Source: Lyngbya aestuarii BL J (GTDB lineage Bacteria; Cyanobacteriota; Cyanobacteriia; Cyanobacteriales; Microcoleaceae). Taken from it: a DNA stretch of 64,000 nt. Positions 17,659 through 27,230 of the stretch are shown here, piece by piece (within the stretch, counting starts at the first letter, position 1; each line of letters begins with the position of its first letter). A model generated the notes under the pieces. That model was not told the DNA's origin. It did not search any database and saw nothing but the letters and a program-made list of their open reading frames with translations. Where the stretch lies: assembly GCF_000478195.2 (NCBI RefSeq), contig NZ_AUZM01000033.1, positions 1 through 64,000 on the forward strand, in the 5' to 3' direction. Made by a program: the position numbers and the translations under genes.

Positions 17659-20600
17659 ATGGAGATGAAACAGGTTCAGCGATCGCATTCTTACCCCTTT
17701 TTCCCCTTAGCGAGTCTATTGTTTGGCGGAAGCTTACTGTTAAATAGTCCCGCAACCGCTCAAATTATACCCGATAATACACTGGGATCAGAACGTTCTG
17801 TTATTAGACAAAATGTTAATATTAATGGCAGTTCCGGCGATAGAATAGAGGGCGGTGCATCACGGGGAGGCAATTTATTTCACAGTTTTAGAGAGTTTAA
17901 TATTTCTGAAAATGGGCGAGTTTATTTTGCGAATCCCGCCGGAATTGAAAATATTTTAACTCGGGTAACAGTCGATAATATTTCTAACATTCTCGGTACA
18001 TTAGGAGTAGAAGGCACGGCAAATTTATTTTTGATTAATCCGAATGGAATTTATTTTGGGCCGAATGCACGGTTAGATGTAGGCGGTTCATTTTTTGCAT
18101 CTTCAGCAGATAGTATTTTATTTAACAATGGGACTGAATTTAACGCGATTAATCCTCAGATTCCGCCATTATTAACGATTAATATTCCCATTGGTTTACA
18201 GTTAAGAAATAATCCCGCTAATCTTCAGGTCGATCAAGCTCAACTCGGTGTTAAAGAGAGTCAAAGTTTAGCATTAGTTGGAGGAAACATTAACATCAAT
18301 GGCGGACTATTAAGAGCGCAAAATGGTCGAGTAGAACTTGGAAGTGTAAGTGAAGGAGTTGTTGAAATCGAACAAAATCGCTTAAATATCCCCGCCAATA
18401 TTCAACGATCTAATGTTGTAATTAGTGAGAATTCTACCCTTGAAGTGATTGGAGATGGACAGGGAAATATTAATATTTTTGCTCGCAATCTATTAATTTA
18501 TAATAGTGACCCAGCCTTAAGAGCAGGTATTGATACAAGCAATCAAAGTATAGCAGGTTTAACACCCGTAAATATTCAACTTAATGCCACAGAATCTGTT
18601 ACGATTAGTAATAGTAAACTTTCTAATATTGTTGAACCTGGAGGAATTGGAAATAGCGGTCAAATTCTGATTAAAGCTAACAATTTAAGCATGAGCGAGG
18701 GTGCTGCACTTGATAGTCGTGTGAGAGGTTCGGGAGAGAATAACCAACGGATAGCTGCACAGGGAAATGCAGGTGCAATTTCTATAGAAGTTGCTGAAGC
18801 TGTTACATTAGATCGCAGTTTTATTAATACGAATGTGGGGAATAATGTTTCAGGTGATAGTGGGGTAATTGAAATTATTGCTGATTCTCTGATTCTTCGT
18901 AATGGTTCAGAACTGAATACTGGAAATTCTGGACAGGGTTATTCCGGTGATATTACAATTACAATTACAGGTCATTCTTTATCACTGAGTCAAGCTTCAA
19001 ATCTCGATAGTCGAGCATTCAAAAGTGAAGAAGAACGTCCTGGAAATGCTGGAAATATTACGATTAATGCAGAACAGGCGATTGTTAATCTCAACCGAGG
19101 TTATATCTTTACAACGGCTGGTAATGGAGTTCTCGGAAATAGCGGAGATATTAACATTCGAGCAGCATTTCTTTCACTAAGTAATGGGTCGAGAATTGAA
19201 GCGAATACTTCGGGTGGGAATTCAACTCAACCCTCAAAAGCAGGTAATATAACCCTTAACGTTCGCGATCAAATTAGAATTGATGGGGTTGATGGGGTTG
19301 AGGAAATTAGCCCAGATACCGCCCCAAAATCTAGCGGAGTTTTTAGTCAAGTTGCAGAAAAAGGAGTTGGAACTGGGGGAAATATTGACATTCAAGCGCG
19401 ATCATTAACTTTAACAAATGGCGGACAATTGAGTGCAGATACTTTTGGAGTTGGTGATACTGGATATATTAATATTGAAGTTGAGGATACAGTTGAAATT
19501 GCCAAAACTTTTGATAATGGGGTTAATATTCCTCAGTTAAGTGGTATTTTTTCCCGAGTCAATAACGGTGCAGTTGGGAGTGGTCAATAAATTAGGATTC
19601 AAGCTAATTCATTATCAATTTTAGAAGGAACTATTGACAGTCGAGTTCAAGGATCAGGTGCAAACAATGAGCGTATTGCTGGACAAGGAAATGCAGGAAG
19701 TATTACCTTTAATATTGCTGACTCCGTGACTTTAAATAAAGCCTATATTAATGCTAATATAGGCAGTAATGTGATCGGAAATAGTGGCTTCATAGAAATT
19801 AAATCAGGCTCGTTATTAATGATGGGAGGTTCTCAACTTAATTCTAATACTTCAGGAGGCAATTTTGAGCAACCCTCACAGGCTGGAGAAGTCAGATTAA
19901 ATATTCGCGATCGCCTTAATTTAGAAGGACTAGGAACAACGGTAGATCCTGCCCAACAAACTAAAATTACCACCGAAGTTGATAATGGTGGAATTGGAGA
20001 AGCTGGACAAGTGAAAATTGAAGTCACAAACGGCTCTTTTTCGATGAATAATGGGGCGGCTTTAGTAACCCGAGTTCGACGGGCGCAAACCGATGAAAAT
20101 ACCGGAGAAATTCTTATTCCAGCCGGACAAGGAAATGGGGGTGATGTTAATATAAATGTACAAGATGATGTCATTATTGAGAATAATAGTTTGATTTTAA
20201 CAACCGTTGGAGATGAAGTTTTAGGAACTCGTAGCGGCAATGTTAGTATTGAATCTAATTCAGTTTATTTAAACAATAATTCCGAAATTATTACAGCCAC
20301 AGGGGGGAGTATAAACGCTTTACAAACGCCCTCAGTTGCGGGTAATATCTCCATGCAAGTGAGTGATTCAGTTAACTTAAGTCAAAGTCAAATTATTTCT
20401 TCAGCTACTCAAAAAGCAACCCGTGCATATGGTGGAAATATTACGATTAACACCCCGTCAATTTCCTTAGAAAATAGTGCAATTACAGCCGGAGATGGGA
20501 CACTAAATCCTGCTGAAGAAAATAGTGCGGGTCAAATCATTGTCAACGCCCCTAACCTTCGATTTAATACCGGAATATTACAGGCAGATACTCAACGCGA

Positions 20601-21390
20601 TCGCACAGAAACCGCCAGTATTACGGTTAATAGTCAAGACTTACGTTTACAAACTCAAAGTAACTTGACCACTAATGCTAAAGAAACCAATGGGGGTAAT
20701 ATTACCATTAACGCAGAAACGTTAGTGGGTTTAAATAATAGTGATATTACAGCCAACGCGGATGGTGGTGCAGGTGGTGCTATTTTGATTAATGCTGAGG
20801 GAATTTTTGGGGCAACTCCTCTAACTCGACAACAAGTTGAAGAACGTTTGGGTGAACAACAAATTCAAGGAAATCCTCAATTTAGTCAAGATTTACTGCA
20901 AACAACCAGCGATATTGTAGCGATTTCAACCACCGATGCTGCCCTGAGTGGAAGTGTTGATCTTAATAGTGCGCTTGATCCGTCAAAAGGATTAGTTGAT
21001 TTACCTCAACAAGTCATTGATCCTGCCGCATTAATTGCTGAAGATCCCTGCAAACAAGGTTCAGAAAGTGAGTTTATTATTACCGGGCGAGGAGGAATAC
21101 CAACGACACCCGATGATCGGTTTACAGGCGAAAATGTGCGAGTAGAATTAGTTGATCCGAGTTTGGAAGAAGACTTAATAGAAGACGCCGGAAAAGTTCA
21201 GCAACCGATTGAAGAAAAGGTTTCTAGTGCTAATATTATTCCCGCTAGAGGATGGATTCGCACAGCTAACGGTGAGGTTATTTTAGTCAGTTATGACCCC
21301 ACTCGTCGCGGAATTCGACGTCAACCTCGCAACTCCAGTATTTGTTCACCTTTTTCTGAAGACTCAGAAATGAACTCAAAAATCGAATAA
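17659..21390 (+). pseudogene. large TPS/filamentous-haemagglutinin-type exoprotein broken by one in-frame TAA
   Basis: The reading frame is continuous for 1243 codons except for TAA at 19588-19590; the parts before (643 residues) and after are in the same frame. Residues 1-35 are a signal peptide. The two-partner-secretion domain follows (about 36-190), with the hallmark FLINPNGIYFGPNARLDVGG, NILTRVTVDNISN and FFASSAD. The rest is a right-handed beta-helix built of repeats of the GGNIxIxAxSLxLxNGG kind, several ending in QRIAAQGNAGAISIEV-like blocks. The C terminus (EDPCKQGSESEFIITGRGG) is the usual cyanobacterial end. By repeat alignment the stop replaces a residue equal to Asn/Lys in sister repeats, so one base change explains it. 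No TpsB transporter gene is adjacent. Truncation at 643 residues would still leave the secretion domain. Confidence 0.85.
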
Positions 21391-21616
21391 AAAAATCGAA
21401 CTTTCTACTCAACCTTGTCGTCAAAGAGAGGAATAGGGGTAGGATACTGAGGGGGAAAATCACTCTGGCGTTTCTCTTGAGATATTGGTTATTATCAAGC
21501 TAACCTCTATTTGACTCATTTCAGTGACCCCATTACAGCAGAATAAAAGTGCAATCACTTTATTGTTGTGTAGGATGATCTAAACGGAGATTCAAAAAAT
21601 CTGGAGATTTACCTGA

Positions 21617-22378
21617 ATGCCTTTCACAAAGTCCATTTATACTTCCCCGACTAAAACCTTGAATTTAACTCAAAATCCTTTAACTTCTGAACAATTTCAA
21701 CTGTTTCAATCTCATTTATTAGAGTCAACCTTTACTCCTTCAAATTATTCCTCTGATCAAGTTTTTGCGGGAAGTTCTATCAATCTTTTTTTTGATCCTC
21801 GTCGTCCCCAACAGTTTAAACGTCCGGATTGGTTTGGTGTTGTTGGAGTTGATAAACTTTATCAAGGTCAAAATATTCGCAGATCCTATGTGAGTTGGCA
21901 AGAATCTTTTAATCCTTTTATTGTGATTGAATTTATGGCTGATGAAACCGCCACTGAAGATTTAGGTCAAACTCCGGTTGGTGTAGAGACTATTCCAACA
22001 AAATGGGATGTTTATGAACAGTTTCTTCGGATTCCCTATTATATTTTGTTTGATCCTGAAAACAATAAATTAGAAGCATTTCATTTAGTGGGAAGTCGCT
22101 ACGAACAACTCGAACCCACTGAACAACGAATTTGGATACCGGGCTTAGAATTAGGATTAGGGTTATGGAAAGGTGTTTATCAAGGGATTGAACGGCAATG
22201 GTTACGGTGGTCTGATGTTCGAGGAAGTTGGATAGAAGTTCCGAAAAATAAACAGCCAATTTCTCAACCGAAGTCTGAACAAATTCACAAACGAAAACAA
22301 ATCAATAAACAGCAACAAATTGGAAAAAATTTAAAGGAAAAGTTAAAAAATATTGGACAAAAAGTTGATTCAATCTAG
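21617..22378 (+). CDS. Uma2-family (DUF820) PD-(D/E)XK nuclease-fold protein
   Basis: This 253-residue protein belongs to the Uma2 family, very abundant in cyanobacteria and built on a restriction-endonuclease fold. The core is seen at about residues 95-170: VIEFMADETATEDLG, then WDVYEQFLRIPYYILFDPENN and LEAFHLVGSRYEQLEP. The C-terminal 50 residues are Lys/Gln-rich and probably coiled coil (KRKQINKQQQIGKNLKEKL). Biological roles of Uma2 proteins are unknown; DNA cleavage has been proposed from fold alone. A GGAG about 11 bases before the ATG could serve as ribosome site. It is 121 bases upstream of a DNA methyltransferase on the same strand, a pairing that may or may not be meaningful. Confidence 0.85.
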   Translation: MPFTKSIYTSPTKTLNLTQNPLTSEQFQLFQSHLLESTFTPSNYSSDQVFAGSSINLFFDPRRPQQFKRPDWFGVVGVDKLYQGQNIRRSYVSWQESFNPFIVIEFMADETATEDLGQTPVGVETIPTKWDVYEQFLRIPYYILFDPENNKLEAFHLVGSRYEQLEPTEQRIWIPGLELGLGLWKGVYQGIERQWLRWSDVRGSWIEVPKNKQPISQPKSEQIHKRKQINKQQQIGKNLKEKLKNIGQKVDSI

Positions 22379-22499
22379 TCATTGATTGCGTGAGTTAGAC
22401 TAGCATAACGTCTCTTTTTTTATTGTTGATCAGAAAAGATGAGTTGTACTACCTCTAACTCATGTTAAAATTTTGATTGGATGAATTCTTGATGAAAAC

Positions 22500-23849
22500 G
22501 TGCTGAAGTTTATTGACTTATTTGCTGGAATAGGAGGGTTAAGATTAGGATTTGAACAGGGAATTGCATCTCTGGGGTGGAGAGGTGAATGTTTGCTAGC
22601 TAGTGAAATTGATGCGGAAGCTAGTCAAGTCTATTCTCAAAATTTTCTACACGTTCCCGAAGGAGATATTCGTCAGATCAAATCTTTACCTGAACATGAC
22701 GTTTTACTGGCTGGTTTTCCTTGTCAGTCCTTTTCTTATGCGGGAAAAAAACAAGGCTTTGGGGAGATTCGCGGAACGCTATTTTTTGAAATTATGCGGC
22801 TAATTGATACCAATCAGCCTCAAATTTTAATCCTAGAAAATGTCCGGGGTTTAACTACCCATGATCACGGCAAAACCTTCGCAACAATTGAACATGAGAT
22901 TAAATTAAGAGGTTACAGTTTTTATCAATTTATCCTCAATAGTGTTAACTTTGGCTTACCTCAAAATCGAGTCAGAGTTTACATGATTGGGGTATTAAAT
23001 GCTTCGCCCCAATTCAACCTAATTTCTGACTTAGGGCCGAAAGATTCCCACAGTTATAACGCAGTTCAGCTTAATCTTTTTAGTTTAAATCATTTTCCCC
23101 CAAAAGTCAAAGATATTCTCGAAGAAAATCCCGATTCATCCTTTGATTGTTCACCCGAATTTTCACAAGCTTTAAACAAAGTTGTTCAAGGAGATCTTAA
23201 CAAGTTACATGGCGTGCGGTTAATTGACTATCGGGGTGGAAATTCGATTCATTCTTGGGAGTTAGGCTTGCGAGGAGACTGTAGCCAAGATGAAATTAAA
23301 TTAATGAATTTACTGATTACCGAAAGACGTAAGAAAAAATTTGGTCAACATCAAGATGGGAAACAACTCACCCGCGAACAAATTGCCAGTTTTTTTGAAC
23401 ATCCCAAATTAACTCATCTTTTAGAATCTCTCGTCACAAAGCGTTATTTAAAAGTAATTAACGGACGCTACAAACCCGTTTCAGGTAACTTTTCTTTTGA
23501 AGTCTATAAATTTCTTGATCCGGAGAAAGTCTCTGTTACCTTAGTCGCCAGTGATGCTAACCGGATTGGAGTTTATTACAATAATAGAGTTCGTAGAATT
23601 ACTCCCAGAGAAGCCGCCCGTTTACAGGGATTTCCAGACGACTTTCAACTCCACCCAAACCCAAGCAAAGCCTTTTATCAATTGGGAAACTCAGTGAGTA
23701 TTAATGTGATTACTGCGATTACTCAAGATGTGATTAACCAGGTTTTTAATAATAATTGTCCTGAACTTCCTTTACTTCACCTGAATCAACCAAAAGAAAA
23801 TGTTTATTCTATTGCCGAGTTGAACCCTATATGCCATGATAGAGAATAA
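22500..23849 (+). CDS. DNA (cytosine-5) methyltransferase
   Basis: This 449-residue C5-methyltransferase transfers methyl from AdoMet to cytosine in a specific DNA site. Motif I (FIDLFAGIGGLRLGFEQG) begins at residue 4, motif IV with the catalytic Cys is GFPCQSFSYAGKKQGFG (about 78-94), motif VI ILENVRGL (about 117-124), motif VIII QNRVRVYMIG, and motif X QLGNSVSINVI near 400. The target-recognition region (about 190-350) includes GGNSIHSWELGLRG and an RRKKKFGQHQDGKQLT segment resembling that of several type II restriction-linked enzymes. Its recognition sequence cannot be read from the protein. The start is GTG without a clear ribosome site. No recognisable cognate endonuclease is adjacent apart from the upstream Uma2 gene; the downstream oxygenase gene overlaps its last 14 bases. 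Confidence 0.93.
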   Translation: MLKFIDLFAGIGGLRLGFEQGIASLGWRGECLLASEIDAEASQVYSQNFLHVPEGDIRQIKSLPEHDVLLAGFPCQSFSYAGKKQGFGEIRGTLFFEIMRLIDTNQPQILILENVRGLTTHDHGKTFATIEHEIKLRGYSFYQFILNSVNFGLPQNRVRVYMIGVLNASPQFNLISDLGPKDSHSYNAVQLNLFSLNHFPPKVKDILEENPDSSFDCSPEFSQALNKVVQGDLNKLHGVRLIDYRGGNSIHSWELGLRGDCSQDEIKLMNLLITERRKKKFGQHQDGKQLTREQIASFFEHPKLTHLLESLVTKRYLKVINGRYKPVSGNFSFEVYKFLDPEKVSVTLVASDANRIGVYYNNRVRRITPREAARLQGFPDDFQLHPNPSKAFYQLGNSVSINVITAITQDVINQVFNNNCPELPLLHLNQPKENVYSIAELNPICHDRE

Positions 23850-24744
23850 GTCAGAACTTGGTGGAAAGATGGCTCAAAATCTCGTTTCTGTTGACCGACT
23901 CAGACAGCTAACTAATCTATCGATAGAAACTTTAGAATCTCTGCTGACAAGTCCCGATGTTTCTTCTCAACAAAAAGCAGAGATTGCCTTTAAAATATTA
24001 GAACTGGTGGGTGTGTCTCCAGAAACTTTGATCTCTCCTGCTGTTTCTCCGAAAACAAACGGTTTTTCACCCCAACCGACAACACCCCAAGCTGATCCGA
24101 TTCCCGCCCCTGACTATCAATCGGTTATCCAGAAAGAATCGCTATTTTTACCGGGCGATCATGTTTTTATTGAAAACTTTTTATCTTTGGAAGAAAACCA
24201 AGAAATCTTAAAAATTGCCTTCAGTAAAAGCGATCAATTTGTCGGTTCCACCACCACAACCCAAGCCGTAAACTATCGTCAGTCTTCGATCTTGTATGCG
24301 ACTTTATTTCCGGAGTTTTATAACTTGATGAGAAACAAAATCTTAAACGCTTTACCCGATATTTTACCCCAACTCAATCATCAACCCTTTGACGTTTCTC
24401 AAGTTGAAATGCAACTCACCGCCCATAATGACGGTTGCTTTTACAAAATTCATAATGACTCGGGAAGTGAAAAAACCTACACTCGCACCCTCACTTACGT
24501 TTATTATTTCCATCAAGAACCCAAGCAATTTTCAGGGGGAGAACTGAGACTCTATGAAACCGAACTTAAAAACGGTTCAGCCATTAGTCAGGGTCAATAT
24601 AAAACCATAGAACCCCGCAATAATAGTATTGTCTTTTTTGATAGTCGCTGCAAACATGAAGTCATGCCCGTTCGTTGTCCGTCTCAGCGCTTTGAAGATG
24701 GACGCTTTACCCTCAACGGTTGGTTACGACGCCCTGATCATTAA
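23836..24744 (+). CDS. 2-oxoglutarate/Fe(II)-dependent oxygenase (prolyl-hydroxylase-like)
   Basis: This 302-residue enzyme has a C-terminal double-stranded beta-helix oxygenase domain (about 110-300). The iron triad is visible: His-x-Asp in CFYKIHNDSG (about 206-208) and the distal His in SRCKHEVMPV (about 274). The 2-oxoglutarate-binding Arg is probably in GRFTLNGWLRR. The N-terminal 90 residues contain a helical segment and a Pro-rich linker. The first ATG (23836) lies inside the methyltransferase gene, overlapping by 14 bases; an ATG at 23869 preceded by GGTGG is an alternative giving 291 residues. Overlap suggests translational coupling with the DNA methyltransferase. The fold resembles prolyl hydroxylases, so a protein substrate is likeliest, but oxidation of methylated DNA cannot be excluded. 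Confidence 0.85.
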   Translation: MIENKSELGGKMAQNLVSVDRLRQLTNLSIETLESLLTSPDVSSQQKAEIAFKILELVGVSPETLISPAVSPKTNGFSPQPTTPQADPIPAPDYQSVIQKESLFLPGDHVFIENFLSLEENQEILKIAFSKSDQFVGSTTTTQAVNYRQSSILYATLFPEFYNLMRNKILNALPDILPQLNHQPFDVSQVEMQLTAHNDGCFYKIHNDSGSEKTYTRTLTYVYYFHQEPKQFSGGELRLYETELKNGSAISQGQYKTIEPRNNSIVFFDSRCKHEVMPVRCPSQRFEDGRFTLNGWLRRPDH

Positions 24745-24856
24745 AACTTATTCAACTTCGCCCGTCGGACTCTAAATACAGAGGGAGTCAGAGTTTTTTC
24801 AAGAACAAATCGCTTTTTCTCAAAGATAAGTCTTCCCATCTCCCCACCTCCTCACC

Positions 24857-24961
24857 TATCAACTTTTAGTCCAACGAGTGAAACAACCCTGGGGTAAGAA
24901 ATTTTGGGAAGATCAAAAATTAGACCAAATCGGTGAATTTTTCTTAGAGAATCTACGTTAG
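24857..24961 (+). pseudogene. possible 3' remnant of an unrecognised gene
   Basis: A 34-codon reading ending in TAG looks protein-like (KQPWGKKFWEDQKLDQIGEF, then FLENLR) but has no start codon or ribosome site and is not identifiable. It lies in the 251-base gap after the oxygenase gene. Probably the tail of a deleted gene; chance cannot be ruled out. Confidence 0.3.
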
Positions 24962-24995
24962 AATGCCTTGTGACCTGCATTAAAATTAGAGACTA

Positions 24996-26918
24996 ATGAC
25001 GGATCGAACTGTAGCCCCCTATGGATCTTGGAAATCTCCCATTACTGCCGATCTAATTGTAGCGGGAACGGTTGGACTCGGAAGTGTTGCTTGGGATGGG
25101 GAAGATATTTACTGGCTAGAAGGACGTCCTTCAGAAGGAGGACGTAATGTATTAGTTCGACTGACTCCCGATGGTCAACAACAAGATGTTACTCCCAAAC
25201 CCTTTAACGTGCGGACTCGGGTTCACGAATATGGGGGCGGATCATATACTGTTTATCAAGGCATTGTCTATTTTTCTAACTTTGTCGATCAACGTCTCTA
25301 TCGTCAGGTCATTCACAACAGTGCTATTCCTCACGAAGTCACTCCTGAACCCCTGACACTTGATGGAAACTACCGTTATGCTGATGCGGTGATTGATACC
25401 CAACGTCAACGGTTGATCTGTATCCGCGAAGACCACACAGGTGAAGGTGAAGCGGTTAACACCATTGTCAGTATCAACCTGAATAACCCCGAAGATGTCA
25501 AAATCTTAGCATCGGGGATGGACTTCTATGCTTCCCCTCGCCTCAACGCTGATCATTCCCAACTGTGTTGGATTAGCTGGAATCATCCGAATATGCCGTG
25601 GGATGGTACCGAACTGTGGTTAGCTTCCGTCGAAGCCGATGGTTCTCTCGCAGCCCCCAAAAAGATCGCTGGTGGTCCAGAAGAATCCATTTTTCAGCCT
25701 CAATGGTCGCTGAGAGGTGTACTCTATTTTGTCAGTGATCGTTCTAATTGGTGGAACTTTTACCGTTATCGATCTGGTGAGATCGAACCTCTCTACCCCA
25801 TCCCGGCTGAGTTTGGCTTACCGCAATGGGTTTTCGGAATGTCTACCTACGGTTTTGCCACTCCCGACGGAATTATCTGTGCCTACAGTGAAAAAGGGAA
25901 TTCCTATCTCACCACGTTAAATACACAATCTCGCCAACTCCAACAGATTGAGATTCCCTACACAACGATTTCTGGAATCAAAGTTTCTGGAGGCCGTATT
26001 CTATTTATTGGGGGATCTTCGACTGAACCGAGTGCAGTTGTCCGCCTCAACTTTTCTGATGGGGAAATATCAGAATTAAAACGTTCAACCGATCTGGAGA
26101 TCGACACCAACTATTTGTCTGTTGCTGAATCGATTGAGTTTCCCACCGATAACGGTCAAACTGCTTACGGCTTTTTCTATCGGCCCACGAATAAAGACTA
26201 CACCGCCCCAACGGGTGAAAAACCGCCTTTATTAGTCAAAAGTCACGGTGGCCCGACGGCGGCGACATCGAGTAGCCTTAGTTTAAAGATTCAATATTGG
26301 ACGAGTCGAGGGTTTGCTGTCTTGGATGTCAACTATGGCGGAAGTACAGGCTATGGCCGTGAATATCGTCAACGGCTAAAAGACAATTGGGGAATTGTTG
26401 ATGTCAATGACTGTGCAAATGGGGCGAAATACTTGGCACAAAAGGGTTTAGTTGATCGCGATCGTATGGCAATTACAGGCGGAAGTGCGGGCGGTTACAC
26501 TACATTGTGTGCCTTGACGTTTACAGATGTGTTTAAAGCCGGGGCGAGTTATTACGGGGTTAGTGACTTAGAAGCATTGGTTCGAGATACACACAAATTT
26601 GAGTCGCGCTATTTGGATAATTTAATTGGGCCTTATCCTGAATGCCAGGAAATCTACATTCAGCGATCGCCCATTCATCATACTGAAGGGTTGTCCTGTC
26701 CGGTGATTTTCTTTCAAGGTTTAGAAGACAAGGTAGTGCCGCCCAACCAAGCTGAAACCATGGTAGAAGTGTTGAAAGCCAAGGGGTTAACCGTTGAATA
26801 TGTGGTGTTCCCCGACGAACAACATGGGTTTCGTAAAGCGGAAAATATTAAACGGGCGATCACAGATGAGTTTCGCTTCTATGCCCAGGTATTCGGGTTT
26901 GAACCTGCTGACGCTTAA
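24996..26918 (+). CDS. S9-family prolyl oligopeptidase/acylaminoacyl peptidase
   Basis: This 640-residue serine peptidase has an N-terminal beta-propeller (about 1-370) and a C-terminal alpha/beta-hydrolase domain. The nucleophile sits in GGSAGGYTTL (Ser about 495), the acid in FFQGLEDKVVPPNQ (Asp about 579) and the His in PDEQHGFRKAENIKRA (about 611). The oxyanion region SHGGPTAATSS near residue 420 is typical of dipeptidyl-peptidase/acylaminoacyl-peptidase members. There is no signal peptide, so it should be cytoplasmic and act on short peptides or N-acylated residues. The gene stands alone on the plus strand; a small hairpin (26930-26963) follows it. Substrate preference is not predictable from sequence. 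Confidence 0.92.
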   Translation: MTDRTVAPYGSWKSPITADLIVAGTVGLGSVAWDGEDIYWLEGRPSEGGRNVLVRLTPDGQQQDVTPKPFNVRTRVHEYGGGSYTVYQGIVYFSNFVDQRLYRQVIHNSAIPHEVTPEPLTLDGNYRYADAVIDTQRQRLICIREDHTGEGEAVNTIVSINLNNPEDVKILASGMDFYASPRLNADHSQLCWISWNHPNMPWDGTELWLASVEADGSLAAPKKIAGGPEESIFQPQWSLRGVLYFVSDRSNWWNFYRYRSGEIEPLYPIPAEFGLPQWVFGMSTYGFATPDGIICAYSEKGNSYLTTLNTQSRQLQQIEIPYTTISGIKVSGGRILFIGGSSTEPSAVVRLNFSDGEISELKRSTDLEIDTNYLSVAESIEFPTDNGQTAYGFFYRPTNKDYTAPTGEKPPLLVKSHGGPTAATSSSLSLKIQYWTSRGFAVLDVNYGGSTGYGREYRQRLKDNWGIVDVNDCANGAKYLAQKGLVDRDRMAITGGSAGGYTTLCALTFTDVFKAGASYYGVSDLEALVRDTHKFESRYLDNLIGPYPECQEIYIQRSPIHHTEGLSCPVIFFQGLEDKVVPPNQAETMVEVLKAKGLTVEYVVFPDEQHGFRKAENIKRAITDEFRFYAQVFGFEPADA

Positions 26919-26929
26919 GTTTGGGTTTT

Positions 26930-26963
26930 GGGTAGACAGAAAGGAAATTTGATCTGTCTATCC
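26930..26963. terminator. hairpin after the S9 peptidase gene
   Basis: GGGTAGACAG at 26930-26939 pairs with CTGTCTATCC at 26954-26963 (one G-T wobble) across a 14-base loop. It starts 12 bases after the stop codon but lacks a T-run, so it is only a weak terminator candidate. Confidence 0.35.
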
Positions 26964-26980
26964 AACTAAGCATTCCATTG

Positions 26981-27163
26981 TTAGGCCACTAGAAATGGAT
27001 TTGCCGCCATTAAATCTGACGAATCTACACTCATTAATACGGCTAAAGTTTCACTCTCAAAATTGATGATGGTATCACGATTACTCTGAGTTATCGATAA
27101 AGCTTCTGGAGTAAAACCCCCTTCAAGTCTCAACAAATCAGTTCCGATTTCAAAATCTAAAAA
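26981..27163 (-). pseudogene. C-terminal remnant of an RTX-type calcium-binding exported protein
   Basis: On the minus strand 60 codons plus TAA read FLDFEIGTDLLRLEG at one end and SSDLMAANPFLVA at the other. This aligns throughout with the tail of the RTX phosphatase at 49047 (DFEVGIDLLGLKG, then AADLTADDPFVMIA). No start codon, glycine-rich nonapeptides or other upstream parts remain; the reading begins inside the ftsH terminator. It is therefore a relic of a deleted exported protein. It fills most of the 312-base gap between the S9 peptidase and ftsH. Confidence 0.75.
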
Positions 27164-27192
27164 AGCTACCCTAGAATCTGCTAGAGTAGCTT
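27159..27192 (-). terminator. intrinsic terminator of ftsH
   Basis: On the minus strand AAGCTACTCTAG pairs with CTAGGGTAGCTT (12-bp stem, one mismatch) around a six-base loop and is followed directly by a T-run. It lies 39 bases after the ftsH stop. Confidence 0.85.
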
Positions 27193-27230
27193 AAATATTA
27201 TTGAGTTGTAGATAGGGAAACAGAAATCAA

